The translations under genes and the position numbers were made by a program. The notes under the pieces were generated by a model. The model saw only the letters and a program-made list of their open reading frames with translations, did not search any database and was not told where the DNA came from. A DNA stretch of 64,000 nt. Origin: Siphlonurus alternatus (Eukaryota; Arthropoda; Insecta; Ephemeroptera; Siphlonuridae). The stretch is taken from positions 24,113,551-24,177,550 of the forward strand of contig OX463778.1 in assembly GCA_949825025.1 (NCBI GenBank). Direction: 5' to 3'. This document shows, in pieces, positions 46,901 to 57,800 of this stretch. Numbering within the stretch: the stretch's first letter is position 1; each line of letters starts with the position of its first letter.

Positions 46901-48560
46901 TTTTTAAAAAATTATTGAAAGTCTATTTTGATGACGTCACGGGCGGCACTCCTTAAGAAAAAGGATAGGGCAGTGCCGCACGTGACATCATATATAAAAA
47001 CAGACTTTCAATAATTTTTTAAAAATAGTTCCCGGTCTCAGAAAAATCTGAAAAAAATCACAGTAACATATTTTTACCCCTTAATTCTTTCGATTAAGCC
47101 ACAAAATTTTCACATTCTAATACCTCATTTATAACTTATTTATTTATTCATATTAAATATCAGATGATACATTGTGACTATATATGTACTAAACATTTAA
47201 CAAAAATTGGATTTAGCTGTAAAAACAAAAATATTAGTATTAGAAATGTGGACATATTTTATATACATTCTAATGGAATAAGAATTTTTTTTTTAATAAG
47301 GTAGGCAAACAATGGACAACATACATGAAAAAAATTTATTGCAGAAATGAATAGACCTGGTACCAAATTATGCTACTCTGAAATTTTTCAGATTTTTTTG
47401 AGACCCGGAACTATTTTTAAATAATTATTGAAAGTCCTGTGATTTCAGTTGGTATCCCTAAAAACTTCTTAATAAAAAGGATAGAGACTGAAAGTTATAG
47501 TTATACCCTGGACTGGACGCCTATTAATGACGCCTCCAGGGGGCGTGGCCGCACTTTCAATAATTATTTAAAAAAAGTTCTGAGTCTCAAAAAAATCTGA
47601 AAAAAAATCAGAGTGGCATAATATGGTACCCTCTATTCATTTCTGCAATAATTTTTTTTTCATGTTTGTTGTCCATTGTTTCTTAAAAACAGATATTATA
47701 ATAATATACTTTCATTTTTTTAGATATATATTATTTATTTATTTATTTCACATTAACTATCAGTTGATACATTGTGACTATACAAACTAAACATTAATTA
47801 AATTTGATATACCTGTAAAAAAAAAAATATATATTAGTAATAGACAACATACAAAATACATATGTATACGGCCACAATTAAAAATAACATATATATACAT
47901 AAATAATCTGGAAGTTCATTGTACAACACTGAGCTGACTGAGCCTAGCTCACAGATAAAAATGATCCTTTTAGTTTGCTCATTATCCTCCGAACTTTGTA
48001 ATATAGATTAGTCTGAGCTGTTTACTATATAGTATATAATATTTTATGTACATTATATATAAATTATATATATATATATATAATTATGTATCACAATTTT
48101 ATATTTTAATTAAATTTAAAAAAATATTTATATATTAATTAATTATAACTAAATAATTATATAGGAAGTATATTTGATCAACTTAATATTTATTTTTGCT
48201 TTGATATAATTATTAATTTAATTTAAGTTATTTATAATTTATATATAAATATATAATTATACTCATAATATGTGTAACAAATGTCATATGTTTATATTGT
48301 ATATTCATATATTATAATTTACTTATAAATTTAATTATAATTATGCGCACTATATGTTTGTAGTTATATATTTGAACTTTTATATTTCACTGATTTATAA
48401 TTTTGGTATTTAAAAATATATTTATAATAATAATAATACTATATAATTTTTTGTTTTTTACAGTTTAAACTATTTTATAATATAATATATAATAATTAAC
48501 TGTTATAGTCGGATCACAATTAAAATATATATTATGTACCAATTGGTATTTAATGTGAAA

Positions 48561-48615
<55 letters not shown>

Positions 48616-51600
48616 ATTTAATATTAATATTATATATCCTGTATAAACTTTATAAAGTATCTTTTATTATGATTAATGTTATATAATGTTAAATTAGTTA
48701 TTATGTATAGACGTCATATTATCACGTTTAAAAAAAAATACGTAAAAAAATCAGAAAAAATAAATTGTAAAAAGTTAGCAGAGCGTGGTTTCGATCCACG
48801 GACCTCTGGGTTATGGGCCCAGCACGCTTCCACTGCGCCACTCTGCTCAATGAATGTCCTGTGAACCAGAAAGTCTGTTTAAAGATAATTACTTCTGAAT
48901 AGATGCAGAATAAAAAAAAGTGTTTCAATTATAAAAGCAATTTTAACTTTAAAATAACATTATTTATTTAACACTGCATGGATGTAATTTTTTTTTTTTT
49001 ATATATGTGATGAAAAGGTTCCCGCCTTTTTTCTTGTACTAAAAAACGTAAAAAATGGATATTATATAATATTATATAATATATATAAAACGCACCACCA
49101 CAGCCTATATATTTATTATATGGCTATTATATATTTTCTTGCTCTCTTTTTTTTACTTATTAAAATATATCTCGTACAACAGTACGTGTCTGGTATAACA
49201 CGTACACTAACACAATATTTGTACCGTATTGTGTGTTATATAGTGTGTAGTCGATATACGTGTCCCGTACGTGTGTTAAATTTTTCATCATAAATAATTT
49301 AATATATACGCTTTCATTATATTTATAATTTATTTACATTAAAAGTACTATAAAATATAATTTTATCTTTTTGTGTTTGTATAGTTGCAATTAAGCTATA
49401 TATAGCATATAATTGTATTTTACTGTCGATAAATATATATTTTGTGATTATAATAAAATTATTTATAAGAAATTGCTTTATAATTAATACGTTAAATTTG
49501 TTTAATATTATAAGAAGTTTTTTTAGAAGCAGGAACCCCGTTATACACGCTTGTACTCCTCCTGCTCTGCGGTGCTCTTGAATCTGTTGTGCTATATAGA
49601 TAGAACGCTGTCACGCAATCTGTATTTAATTATATTAATTATTAAAATGTGTACTCGCCGCGTAAACTTGAACTTATATACAATTCATTTTCTTGTTTTG
49701 TATAATTCATTTCGTATTAAATAATGCAATACCGAATCAATTTCAGAAAATCACATAATGCCGTGTGGTGCAAAACTAATAACTACGACCAACTCCTCGC
49801 AGCTATGCAACTGTTTGAGCGTGGCTGTACGCGCGGCTAGTGTTACGCTCGGGGGCAAACTGCCTGGAAGTTCTTGTTCTTGTTTTTTCTAGGCAATGGC
49901 ATTACATGTAATTAATAAATTTAAACAAATCGAGAACACTTCAAAAAGCTCCACTTGTGAACATCATGGTTTTAATAATTGAGAGAGATTGCATTTGAGT
50001 TTTTTTCACAAAATATATAGCTCCAGATTTCTATTTCATCCGTAAGGTCTTAAATGTTAAATTTTTATCTAATTTTTCTTAAAAGTGATCGTTCAAAATA
50101 CTATATCAAATATACTTAGAAACTAAAATAGTACATTTTTTTTTTAAATTTCCTGCAAAAATAGATAAAAATCATTGAAATCAAGGCGTTCACGTCTAAT
50201 GCAGTTCCGATTTTAGATGATACATACTGCAGAATAATGATATTAATGCACGCGTTAAAAGATATATATTAGAAAGGGAAAAAAAATTGTATTTATTAAC
50301 TATAATTATTATAACAAATTATAACTCATATGCATGTATATGATTTGAATACGTGAAATTAAATATGAATCATGGGTAGCTTCGGAGCTATATATAATAT
50401 ATATATAATATATATATATCTGGTATTCATGCTAGATGATTTGCAACTGGTATACACTACTTGCGCCTTCGAGAGTGCGTGGAGCAGCCGCTTCAAGTCC
50501 CCCTGGTGTGCCGCCTTCTCGGAACACGCGCTGCAGGTAAGGAGCATACCCTCGACAACTATAATATAGCACGTACCTCGGCGACTATACTAATTGAATT
50601 ATTATTTATTAAGATCGTCGTGCATCAGAGATGTCCGTATCTTATATCGTATGTAGAAAACTGTAGTTTAGATATCCACCAAGGATGTCGCAATTAATAC
50701 CCTTGTCGTTGTATTACATTATGGGTGGAAAAGAGGAATATACGACAAGATTTCATATATATTTCTTCAAGTTTCAAGTTACATTTTGCTTTAAATTGAA
50801 AAAAAAAAAATAGAATTCATATCGTATATTGTATTTATAATGCTTTCAAAATTAAATTACAGCAAATAATAATCATATTTGCAGCATAGATAATATCACT
50901 CGACTTTCCGCATTAGTAAGCAGTCTCAAAACTCTCAACGCATATTTTATGAAAATGAGTCGAGAGTCGACGAGTGCTAGATATATAACTTACGTTCGTG
51001 CGTATTGCGTACCGAGGGTATGTATATACATAGTGAACGTTGCATGAGTAGTCCATGCATGCTACAGTTTTCTTTCTGTCACTATGAATTAGCCTACTGT
51101 CGTTATATACGCTTCCCTGCTCTCCTGTTAGGTGCTGGAGTACGCAGAGGACCTCGAGTACTACTGGACGGACGGCTACGGGTTCGATGTGAACCACCAG
51201 CAAGCATGCCCCCCAGTCCAGCACATGCTCAAGGGGTTCCAGCAGTGAGTGCTTACAACATTTTTAAAGCTGTATTTATTTAACTTAAATTTTATTTTGT
51301 TTATTTTTTTCTAACAGTTCAAGTCTTGCAGTGTGTTGTCCTATGTGTGACACATTGCACATAATATAATTATTATAAAATTATATGCAGTGATGCAAAT
51401 GCCCTTTAGAAGTTGATTTGCAAAGAAATTTTTATTTATTGCGTCGCATCCTTCTTGATAAAACATGGGGTGTTATGGGAAAAAAAATGCTCCTGATTTG
51501 TTTTGTTTCCTTGGTACTCCATGCACTGCATATTCTCAGGGCAATAAGCAGCGGTAGCGACTCACCCCGCGGGGTCTTCCACTTCTCGCACTCGGGGGCG

Positions 51601-52275
51601 CTGCTGAAGGTGCTGGCACACCTCGGTCTGTACCGGGACGACAAACCGCTGCGACACTCGAGCTTCGAGGAGCACCGGCAGGCACGCGAGTGGCGCACCG
51701 GTCGTATCGACAGCTTCGGAGCTAATCTCGCCGCCGTGCTATACAGGTACTTCTACAAGAACTAACCTTTTTTGTACTTCAAGCGTGTGCTGCGAGTTTT
51801 TCAAGCGAATTGGTCCCCTTAGAAAGATTGCACCATAATTCTCTGGGTTTTTTTTTGTGTTTTTATCGCTTTTTAATACTAAAAAAAAAGGTAATTTAAC
51901 ATGATGGTCAGTATTTAGGATTATTTTATCGTTATGATGGTGGACATACAAATCATTCAGGTACCTGTGAACGAAAAGGGACGAAATTGGAATTCAGTTA
52001 AAAGACTAATATCCTCTTTCTGCACTGCAAGGACTTCATTAATTATACGAGGCATAATAAACAGAGCCTATATAACTGCAGTAAAAATATCTTTGCGTTG
52101 CAGATGCGGAGAGGGAGGCTTGGATGACCACCGGGTACTGCTGCTACACCAAGAGCGACCCGTGACCGTACCCGGGTGTCCCTCCTCAGACTTGTGTCCA
52201 CTGGAGACCTTGCTGCGACAGTTCCCTGAGTGCGCCTTCCATCACGTGTGTGGCCTGCCCCACCAAGACCTGTGA
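43996..52275 (+). CDS. MINPP1: multiple inositol polyphosphate phosphatase, 9 exons
   Basis: MINPP1 is a histidine acid phosphatase removing phosphates from InsP6 and InsP5, normally in the ER lumen or outside the cell. Exons: 43996-44173, 44724-44858, 45199-45374, 45722-45847, 46161-46311, 50436-50536, 51132-51244, 51540-51746 and 52104-52275. All are GT-AG and phases close to 452 aa (human 487). Residues 1-23 form a signal peptide (FLLHLSVVILIF). STKTPYRIV precedes the catalytic RHGTRYP (71-77, nucleophile His72). QRTGKSARHF (about 170-179) supplies further phosphate-binding basic residues. YTTCAFE...KSPWCAAFSEHA and LEYAEDLEYYWTDGYGF match the family core. The second catalytic motif, HAE in human, reads HSG here (FSHSGAL, 342-348), so the usual acid is absent. 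The C-terminus HQDL is a weak ER-retention-like tetrapeptide. Intron 5 (46312-50435) holds foldbacks and a tRNA gene. An AATAAA lies at 52536-52541. Confidence 0.95.
46457..46642. mobile_element. TTAA-flanked foldback element, family AGAAGATAG
   Basis: The ends AGAAGATAGAAACACATACG and complement are flanked by TTAA, itself embedded in an ATTTATT/AATAAAT palindrome. The inner arm continues to AAAAGATTTGTTGG. The element proper (46461-46638) is 178 bp, the smallest TTAA-flanked unit here. Located in MINPP1 intron 5. Confidence 0.75.
46801..47127. mobile_element. CRE-type foldback, variant B with different ends
   Basis: The inner arms match the CRE-type family (TTTTTTCAGATTTTTCTGAG, AAAAATTATTGAAAGTC, TGACGTCA, CTCCTTAAGAAAAAGGATAGG). 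The terminal 40 bp differ: TGAGATATTAGAATGTGAAA and complement. It is either a subfamily or a chimera of family core and foreign ends. Confidence 0.75.
47307..47682. mobile_element. CRE-type foldback, variant C with different ends
   Basis: The ends are AAACAATGGACAACA and complement. The inner arms carry TTATTGCAGAAATGAATAGA, TTATGCTACTCTGA and TTATTGAAAGTCC as in the family. The centre is replaced by unrelated sequence (GGACTGGACGCC, CCAGGGGGCGTGGCC). TTAATAAAAAGGATAG remains as a relic of the normal centre. Confidence 0.7.
48557..48617. repeat. (AAAT)n microsatellite
   Basis: About 14 tandem AAAT units in MINPP1 intron 5, in a strongly AT-rich stretch (about 48000-48700) where I see nothing else. 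Confidence 0.9.
48769..48847 (-). tRNA. initiator tRNA-Met (CAT)
   Basis: The minus-strand sequence 48847-48776 is a 72 nt cloverleaf. The acceptor starts AGCAGAG and ends CTCTGCT plus A, giving the eukaryotic-initiator A1:U72 pair. The D arm is GTGGCGCAGTGGAAGC and the anticodon arm GCTGGGCCCATAACCCAG, with three G:C pairs next to anticodon CAT. The T arm GTGGATCGAAACCAC has the initiator-type AUCG loop instead of TΨC. A-box and B-box promoter elements are intact and there is no intron. A TTTTT Pol III terminator lies at 48769-48773. It lies antisense within MINPP1 intron 5. Confidence 0.95.
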
Positions 52276-52436
52276 CTGCACTCTTGTTCCTGTACTGTCG
52301 TGTCTCAATCATGATTACAACATCTGACGAGATGGTGAAAAAACGTGCCATATATAAACTCATTTTTTATGCTTTAACTTTGCTTTATCGGGGAGATTTA
52401 CTAATACTATCGTGTTAAAAATATTTTAAAAACTAA

Positions 52437-52747
52437 ATGCTTTATTTATTTAGTAGACCAAAAACAGTAATTAGAAATAATTCAATGTTGTTAAATCTAG
52501 AGATGAAATTACTCAAAAAATTTACCTAAATTTGCAATAAATTTATTTATATTCTTATATTAAATACTGCATGTAATTAAAAAACTCAATGCTTTTATTT
52601 AGTAGACCAAAAAGAGTAATTAGAAATAATTCTAGGTTATTAAATCTAGACATGAAATTACTCAAAAATTTTACTTTTTACGTACTAAAATTTGTAATAA
52701 ATTTATCTTATATTCAATATATTCTTATATTAAATACTGCATGTAAT
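52437..52747. repeat. 150 bp tandem duplication downstream of MINPP1
   Basis: Two units starting ATGCTTT..TTAGTAGACCAAAAA lie head to tail (52437 and 52588), sharing ATTAGAAATAATTC, TTAAATCTAGA and the end TAAATACTGCATGTAAT. The first copy contains the AATAAA at 52536. The second has CAATATATTC and AATAAATTTATC, so a second poly(A) signal was probably duplicated with it. Confidence 0.8.
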
Positions 52748-53940
52748 CACAATATTATGCATTTATTTATATGTAGTAAAAATTGCTTGTAGCTGTATAT
52801 ATATATTTTTTTACAAATTGCAAGGTTTGTACTTTTAAAATAAATTTTGCTACTTAATTAATATAATAAATTCTTTTATTTATAAACCTTTTATTACTTA
52901 AAAATCAGGATGTTAATTTTACATTTTACTGGTGCCGCGCGTACAAGAGGTATGAAATATGAAAGAAAGCTTGCAGTATTTACTGTATTGTAAGTATATA
53001 CAACTTGGACGACCAAATAAATCAATCCTATTTTATTTATGAATGAATATTTACAGAGCGTAAAAAGATAGGATGAGTCCATGCAGTTTTCAATTTTTTA
53101 AGTATCCATTAAACTTAAAAAAACTTAGTCAGTAGAACATTAAATCCCATGCAGCAATAAAATTCTTTTTTAAGTACTTCTGTGTCTTGTGCTGATAATT
53201 TATTGAGTTCAAGTTTGTTCAAATATTTATTAATTGTTTATTGCATGTATTAAAAAATGCAGGTTGCAATAATTCTTTCGACAAAAAATGACAGCCTTGT
53301 GATACAAATTATTCGAACACTAAATGTGGAGAACCAAAAATTAACGTAATATATGTATTGGCCTTGACAGATTATAATAAGGAAAAATCCCTTTGAAAAA
53401 AGTTTACTAAAATATTTTAATTATAAGAGAGAGTGAAACCGAGACCTAGAAAATTATTAATTTATAATATTTATAATTTCATTCAAACACAAAGACAATT
53501 AATTACGTTATTTATTTCAATAATAGTATCCCGAATTAACTTAAAATCAATTAAGAGACAGACAATTAATTGACTGCATGCTTTTTTATTGAAAACGTAC
53601 TTTAAATAGAGAAAAGAGGATACATTTAATTTATTACAGCAATATAGTTTATAATTATACTTAATTCTTTCTCTCAAAAATATAAAACTGAAAACTATAA
53701 TATACATATATGGATCTATCTTTATATTATAATTATATTCAAAGCCTAGCTTTGCTTTATAGTGACACAAAATTATATAAAAGTCATACTTCTGGATACT
53801 TTCTCATTTACTTATTTCATGTTTTTAAACTTTTCTGTACTTAACTCAAAAGGAGTAACTGCATGTTTATGTTTGTATACATAAACATTATTTTTTTATT
53901 AAAAATCAATTAATCTGCACTCTTTAAATGTAATCTTTTC
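52748..53940. other. AT-rich intergenic sequence
   Basis: No gene found between the MINPP1 3' end and the GC-richer stretch that starts near 53970. The minus-strand frame at 53483-53770 is AT-driven and has no splice context or similarity. Confidence 0.5.
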
Positions 53941-53969
53941 TCTGATGACACTTATGATATGCGACACTT

Positions 53970-54232
53970 AGAGTTCTCGGCGGTGACGTGCTAGGCAGGA
54001 AGAGGCTGGAAGGGTGCTGTTTTGTTGTGCTCAGCATCTTCGGTGTGCTAATCATAATAACCTGACAGTCTGCTGGCTGCGCGGGCCTGAGCAAACATCC
54101 TGCTCGCGCTTGCCGCCTCGACACGAGCCTATAATCGTGCTGCACGGAGATCACTGCTGGACGCTCACACTCCACGCTACTCATTGTCCGAAGAGACAGC
54201 CTCTTTTCGACGACACCTCAACTTTTCTTCAG
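53970..54232 (+). other. possible untranslated 5' exon of the two-pass membrane-protein gene
   Basis: A GC-richer block ends with CTTTTCTTCAG followed by GTAAGACC, a strong donor at 54232/54233. Its frame in phase with the next exon is open from 53987 but has no ATG, so I read it as a noncoding or partly coding first exon. No TATA box was seen upstream. The true transcription start is unknown. Confidence 0.4.
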
Positions 54233-54881
54233 GTAAGACCATTGATCAACATAATAATATTTATAGAATATTTTTATTCTTTTTTTAAGTTTTCACTTTT
54301 CACACAATTCTCACGCTAGAGAAAGGATTTGGGGGAGAGAGGCAATAATTTAACATCTTTCACATTGTTTTTATAACTATAATAATATTGGAATTTACCT
54401 GCCTGGCCCTATTTTTTTCTAAATTATTTGTTTTGGTATGAACTAACCCTTTCGTCTTTTTCTTAATTATCTCGAAATTTGTGCATGTTATATTATTAAT
54501 ATTATTATATCATTATTATGACATTTCCAATAAAGTTCTAACCAAGAAAATTTCAAATGAAGAATATATTTTTTATTATTAATTATTTAACGCTCCTGCT
54601 CGACTCATAATACAGAATATTATAATACTTCTTCTATCTCTATTTCGTTCCTTCTTCAGCACCACTGAAGGTGAATGTGTGCGTTTAGTAGACAAGGAAG
54701 GGGGAGAGGGCGTATTGTAAAAAAAAAATACATGGTGGGTAGGTCCACCTTTCCATTCCCCCATCTGCTTCTTGTTCTCCAACCCCCTAGCTCCCACGAC
54801 AGAATTATGATTTTATATCCTGGCCAGTACCCCGCAAGTTCCTCGCCGGCTCGACTGGGAGTGATGGTGTGTGCTCTTCAG

Positions 54882-57800
54882 GGTGTCGCGAGAGGCGGAG
54901 CTGTGACGTGCTCGGCGGAGGCGGCGGCGCGGCTGCAGGAGGCGAATGTGGAGGCGGGAGAGACGCTGGGGGACGTGGAGCAGCCGCCCCCGAGCAGCCC
55001 GGCTGACACCGCCGTGGCCGAGTCACCCGTGGTAAGTGTCTCCGAATATTGGTGTAATTTTTATGTCACGTTATCGTCCGTATTATACATGTTTCAATCA
55101 CGTGCGTCTAACTTATATACGTAAACCATGCAGTTTTTAAAATTCAACATTTCTTGAAAAATTGGCACTGAAAGTTTATGTTTAAAAACATACTCCTCGA
55201 TCAAGCTGTAAATCATGTTCATATTCAATTGAAAATTTGAAGGGAAACCAAGAATTCAACAGTGTGTTAAAGTGAAAATGACTCGTTCGTTAAAGCAATG
55301 TTAATCACTATTTCAGTTTCTCAAAATTTCTTTTTTCCATCAAGAAGAAAACATTATAAAGACAATTTAAGTAAATAAAAACACGTAATACTATAATTAT
55401 ACCTACAAAAACCATCTTCTACTCTGATATATAAAATATTATCCATATATTCCCCATCCTCACCCCGTCCGGCCCCATGCAATTATTACTTGATCCCATA
55501 AATCATATAAAGTATATTTATACAATTAAAATGTTATTATTGTTGGAATGTGGAATGAACTTGAAATGACATGCAATTATTTCCCCATTGTTGAATATAC
55601 TTGAAATGATGTGTTTAATTTCCAATAAAATAAACGTCTCTCTCAATGATGAAATTCTCTGTGAAGTCGGCTGGTGCATCACATTACGCGAGTGTTTGTA
55701 GTACGTGCGACGGAAGTCATGTTTACCGCGCGGTCAAGGCTGAAGCGCTTCCATCTCCAGCATGACCTCGATCATCCTCTTGCATTTCATCGCGAGTGTT
55801 TACAAAACTCAGCGTTATAAGCTTGTCACCAGTGCAATTATTAACCCCCATCTTGACAGCTTAAAAATTGATATTGAACAGCAAAAATATCACAACATCC
55901 TTAAATTCCATTACAAAAGTACACAACATGATGCCACTTATATAATACTTAAGTATTTAATATATATGCGTATTTTAAAAAATGTATTTTTGAAATATGG
56001 GGTCTACAGCTAAAATATGTATTGTATAGGTTAATAATCATCTGGAAATACTATCAATCATCTCATACAGATATTGAACATCAGAACAGATCTCCAGGCA
56101 ACTGCATATGGTAATTCTGATAAATAAAATGTGCTTATATTAATAATTATATAAATGCGTATGCACACATTATACAGTATACGCCAGACGACTTCTAAAC
56201 TGTCATATATATTCATTTAGGTTTTCGTTGGAATACTTGAGCTCGTGTCAGCTAGTAATTTTCTTCGTTATACATAAACCGGCTATCAATGAATGAAGAT
56301 CGGCGTTACTAACATGACGATGAAAAACAAGTGAATGTGACACGCAGTAAACGATGCATCTTGTTTGAAATCGTAATTTGTAATTTAACAGCCGTATCAC
56401 TCATGGAGGTTTAATAAATGATTGTCTCGTTTATTCTCTCTCGTTGAGACTTATCGTCTCTTCCCACGATGCTCCGTGACAGGTGGCGCTGAACCGCTCC
56501 GATAAATCTCCACCCTCTCCACCACTAAGTTTTATTGCCTTGGAGCCTTGCCCGCAGTCAGACGGGCGCCTTAACATTTCGCGTGCCATAACTTCATGTG
56601 AGGGCCTCAAAACAAACAGTCAGAATATTCTTAGACTTCAGTGGTTTTACTGCATTGTAATAATATAGTTTTAAATTCATCATTTTATTTTAGACAAAAT
56701 GCTCGACGCAACTGTGCAAGCAGTAATGAATGAAAGGTTGCATACGGAGCAGGGGTTCTGACTTTTTAATGTCAAAATGTTTTTATGTTTCTCAATGGAA
56801 GACGAAAAGCCTCTAAATCACTTGTCCAAAGTATTTCATTCAGAATTAGTAACATAGAATTTATAATTAACATATAATTTTCAGAATAATAAAACTTAGC
56901 AGGTGAAGTAGACATTATAAACTATTTTTGTTTTACATACCATTTTATGTATGCTGGGCAATCTTCACCGATCCTTTATTTTATGCAACACTCCACAATT
57001 AGCACTGATTTTAATAATATTTAAATTAAGTATATACATATGCATATGTTATTTTAATAATTATTATTCACAAAAATGTACAGTTTTGCACAAAACTTGA
57101 TGTAATCTTTTCAAAAACTAATTGGTTAGTTATAATACCAATTAGTTTTTGAAAAGATTACATCAAGTTTTGTTCAAAACTTTACATTTTTGTGAATAAT
57201 AATTAATAAAATAACATATGCATATGTATATACTTAATTTAAATATTATTAAAATCAGTGTTAATTATGGAGTGTTGCATAAAATAAAGGATCGGCGAAG
57301 ATTGCCCAGCATACATAAAATGGTATTTAAAACAAAAATATTTTATATAATTTTTAATTTAAAATAAAATAAAAGCTGCATGATATACCCGCTACCCGCT
57401 GCCCTTTTTCAGATATATTGTTTCTTTATTTTGTGTATTTTTGCACTGTGGATAGGAGTATTGTAAGAGCTACTATATACATATTATATACTTACTGATT
57501 ACTTTGAAATTATTCACTTTCATTTTTGTACTAATCATGGTAATTAAAAAAAATAAATAAAATGTTATGCATCATTGTGTTACAGTAATTGGTTTCAAAA
57601 TATTATCGAAATCAATCTGCTGTAACAAATGTTTTACTGTTCTTATAGCTTATAGCCTCCAAACTATTAGCGTATAATAAAGAATACCTGTAATAAGAAT
57701 ATAGATTATATCCCTCGGTTACGTGAGAAGAGGCTGTCCCTATCCGGTGTCGATAGTTTTATAATTTTTGAAGGTTTTAAGTAAACTCAGAATCTTCAGG

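Noticed and set aside
53483..53770. 95-codon minus-strand frame
   Set aside because: Composition is what AT-rich DNA gives by chance; no splice context and no recognisable motif.
56484..56668. Possible extra exon of the LPxY gene after a CAG
   Set aside because: The flanking exons already join in phase 0, and no donor in this block gives a compatible phase.
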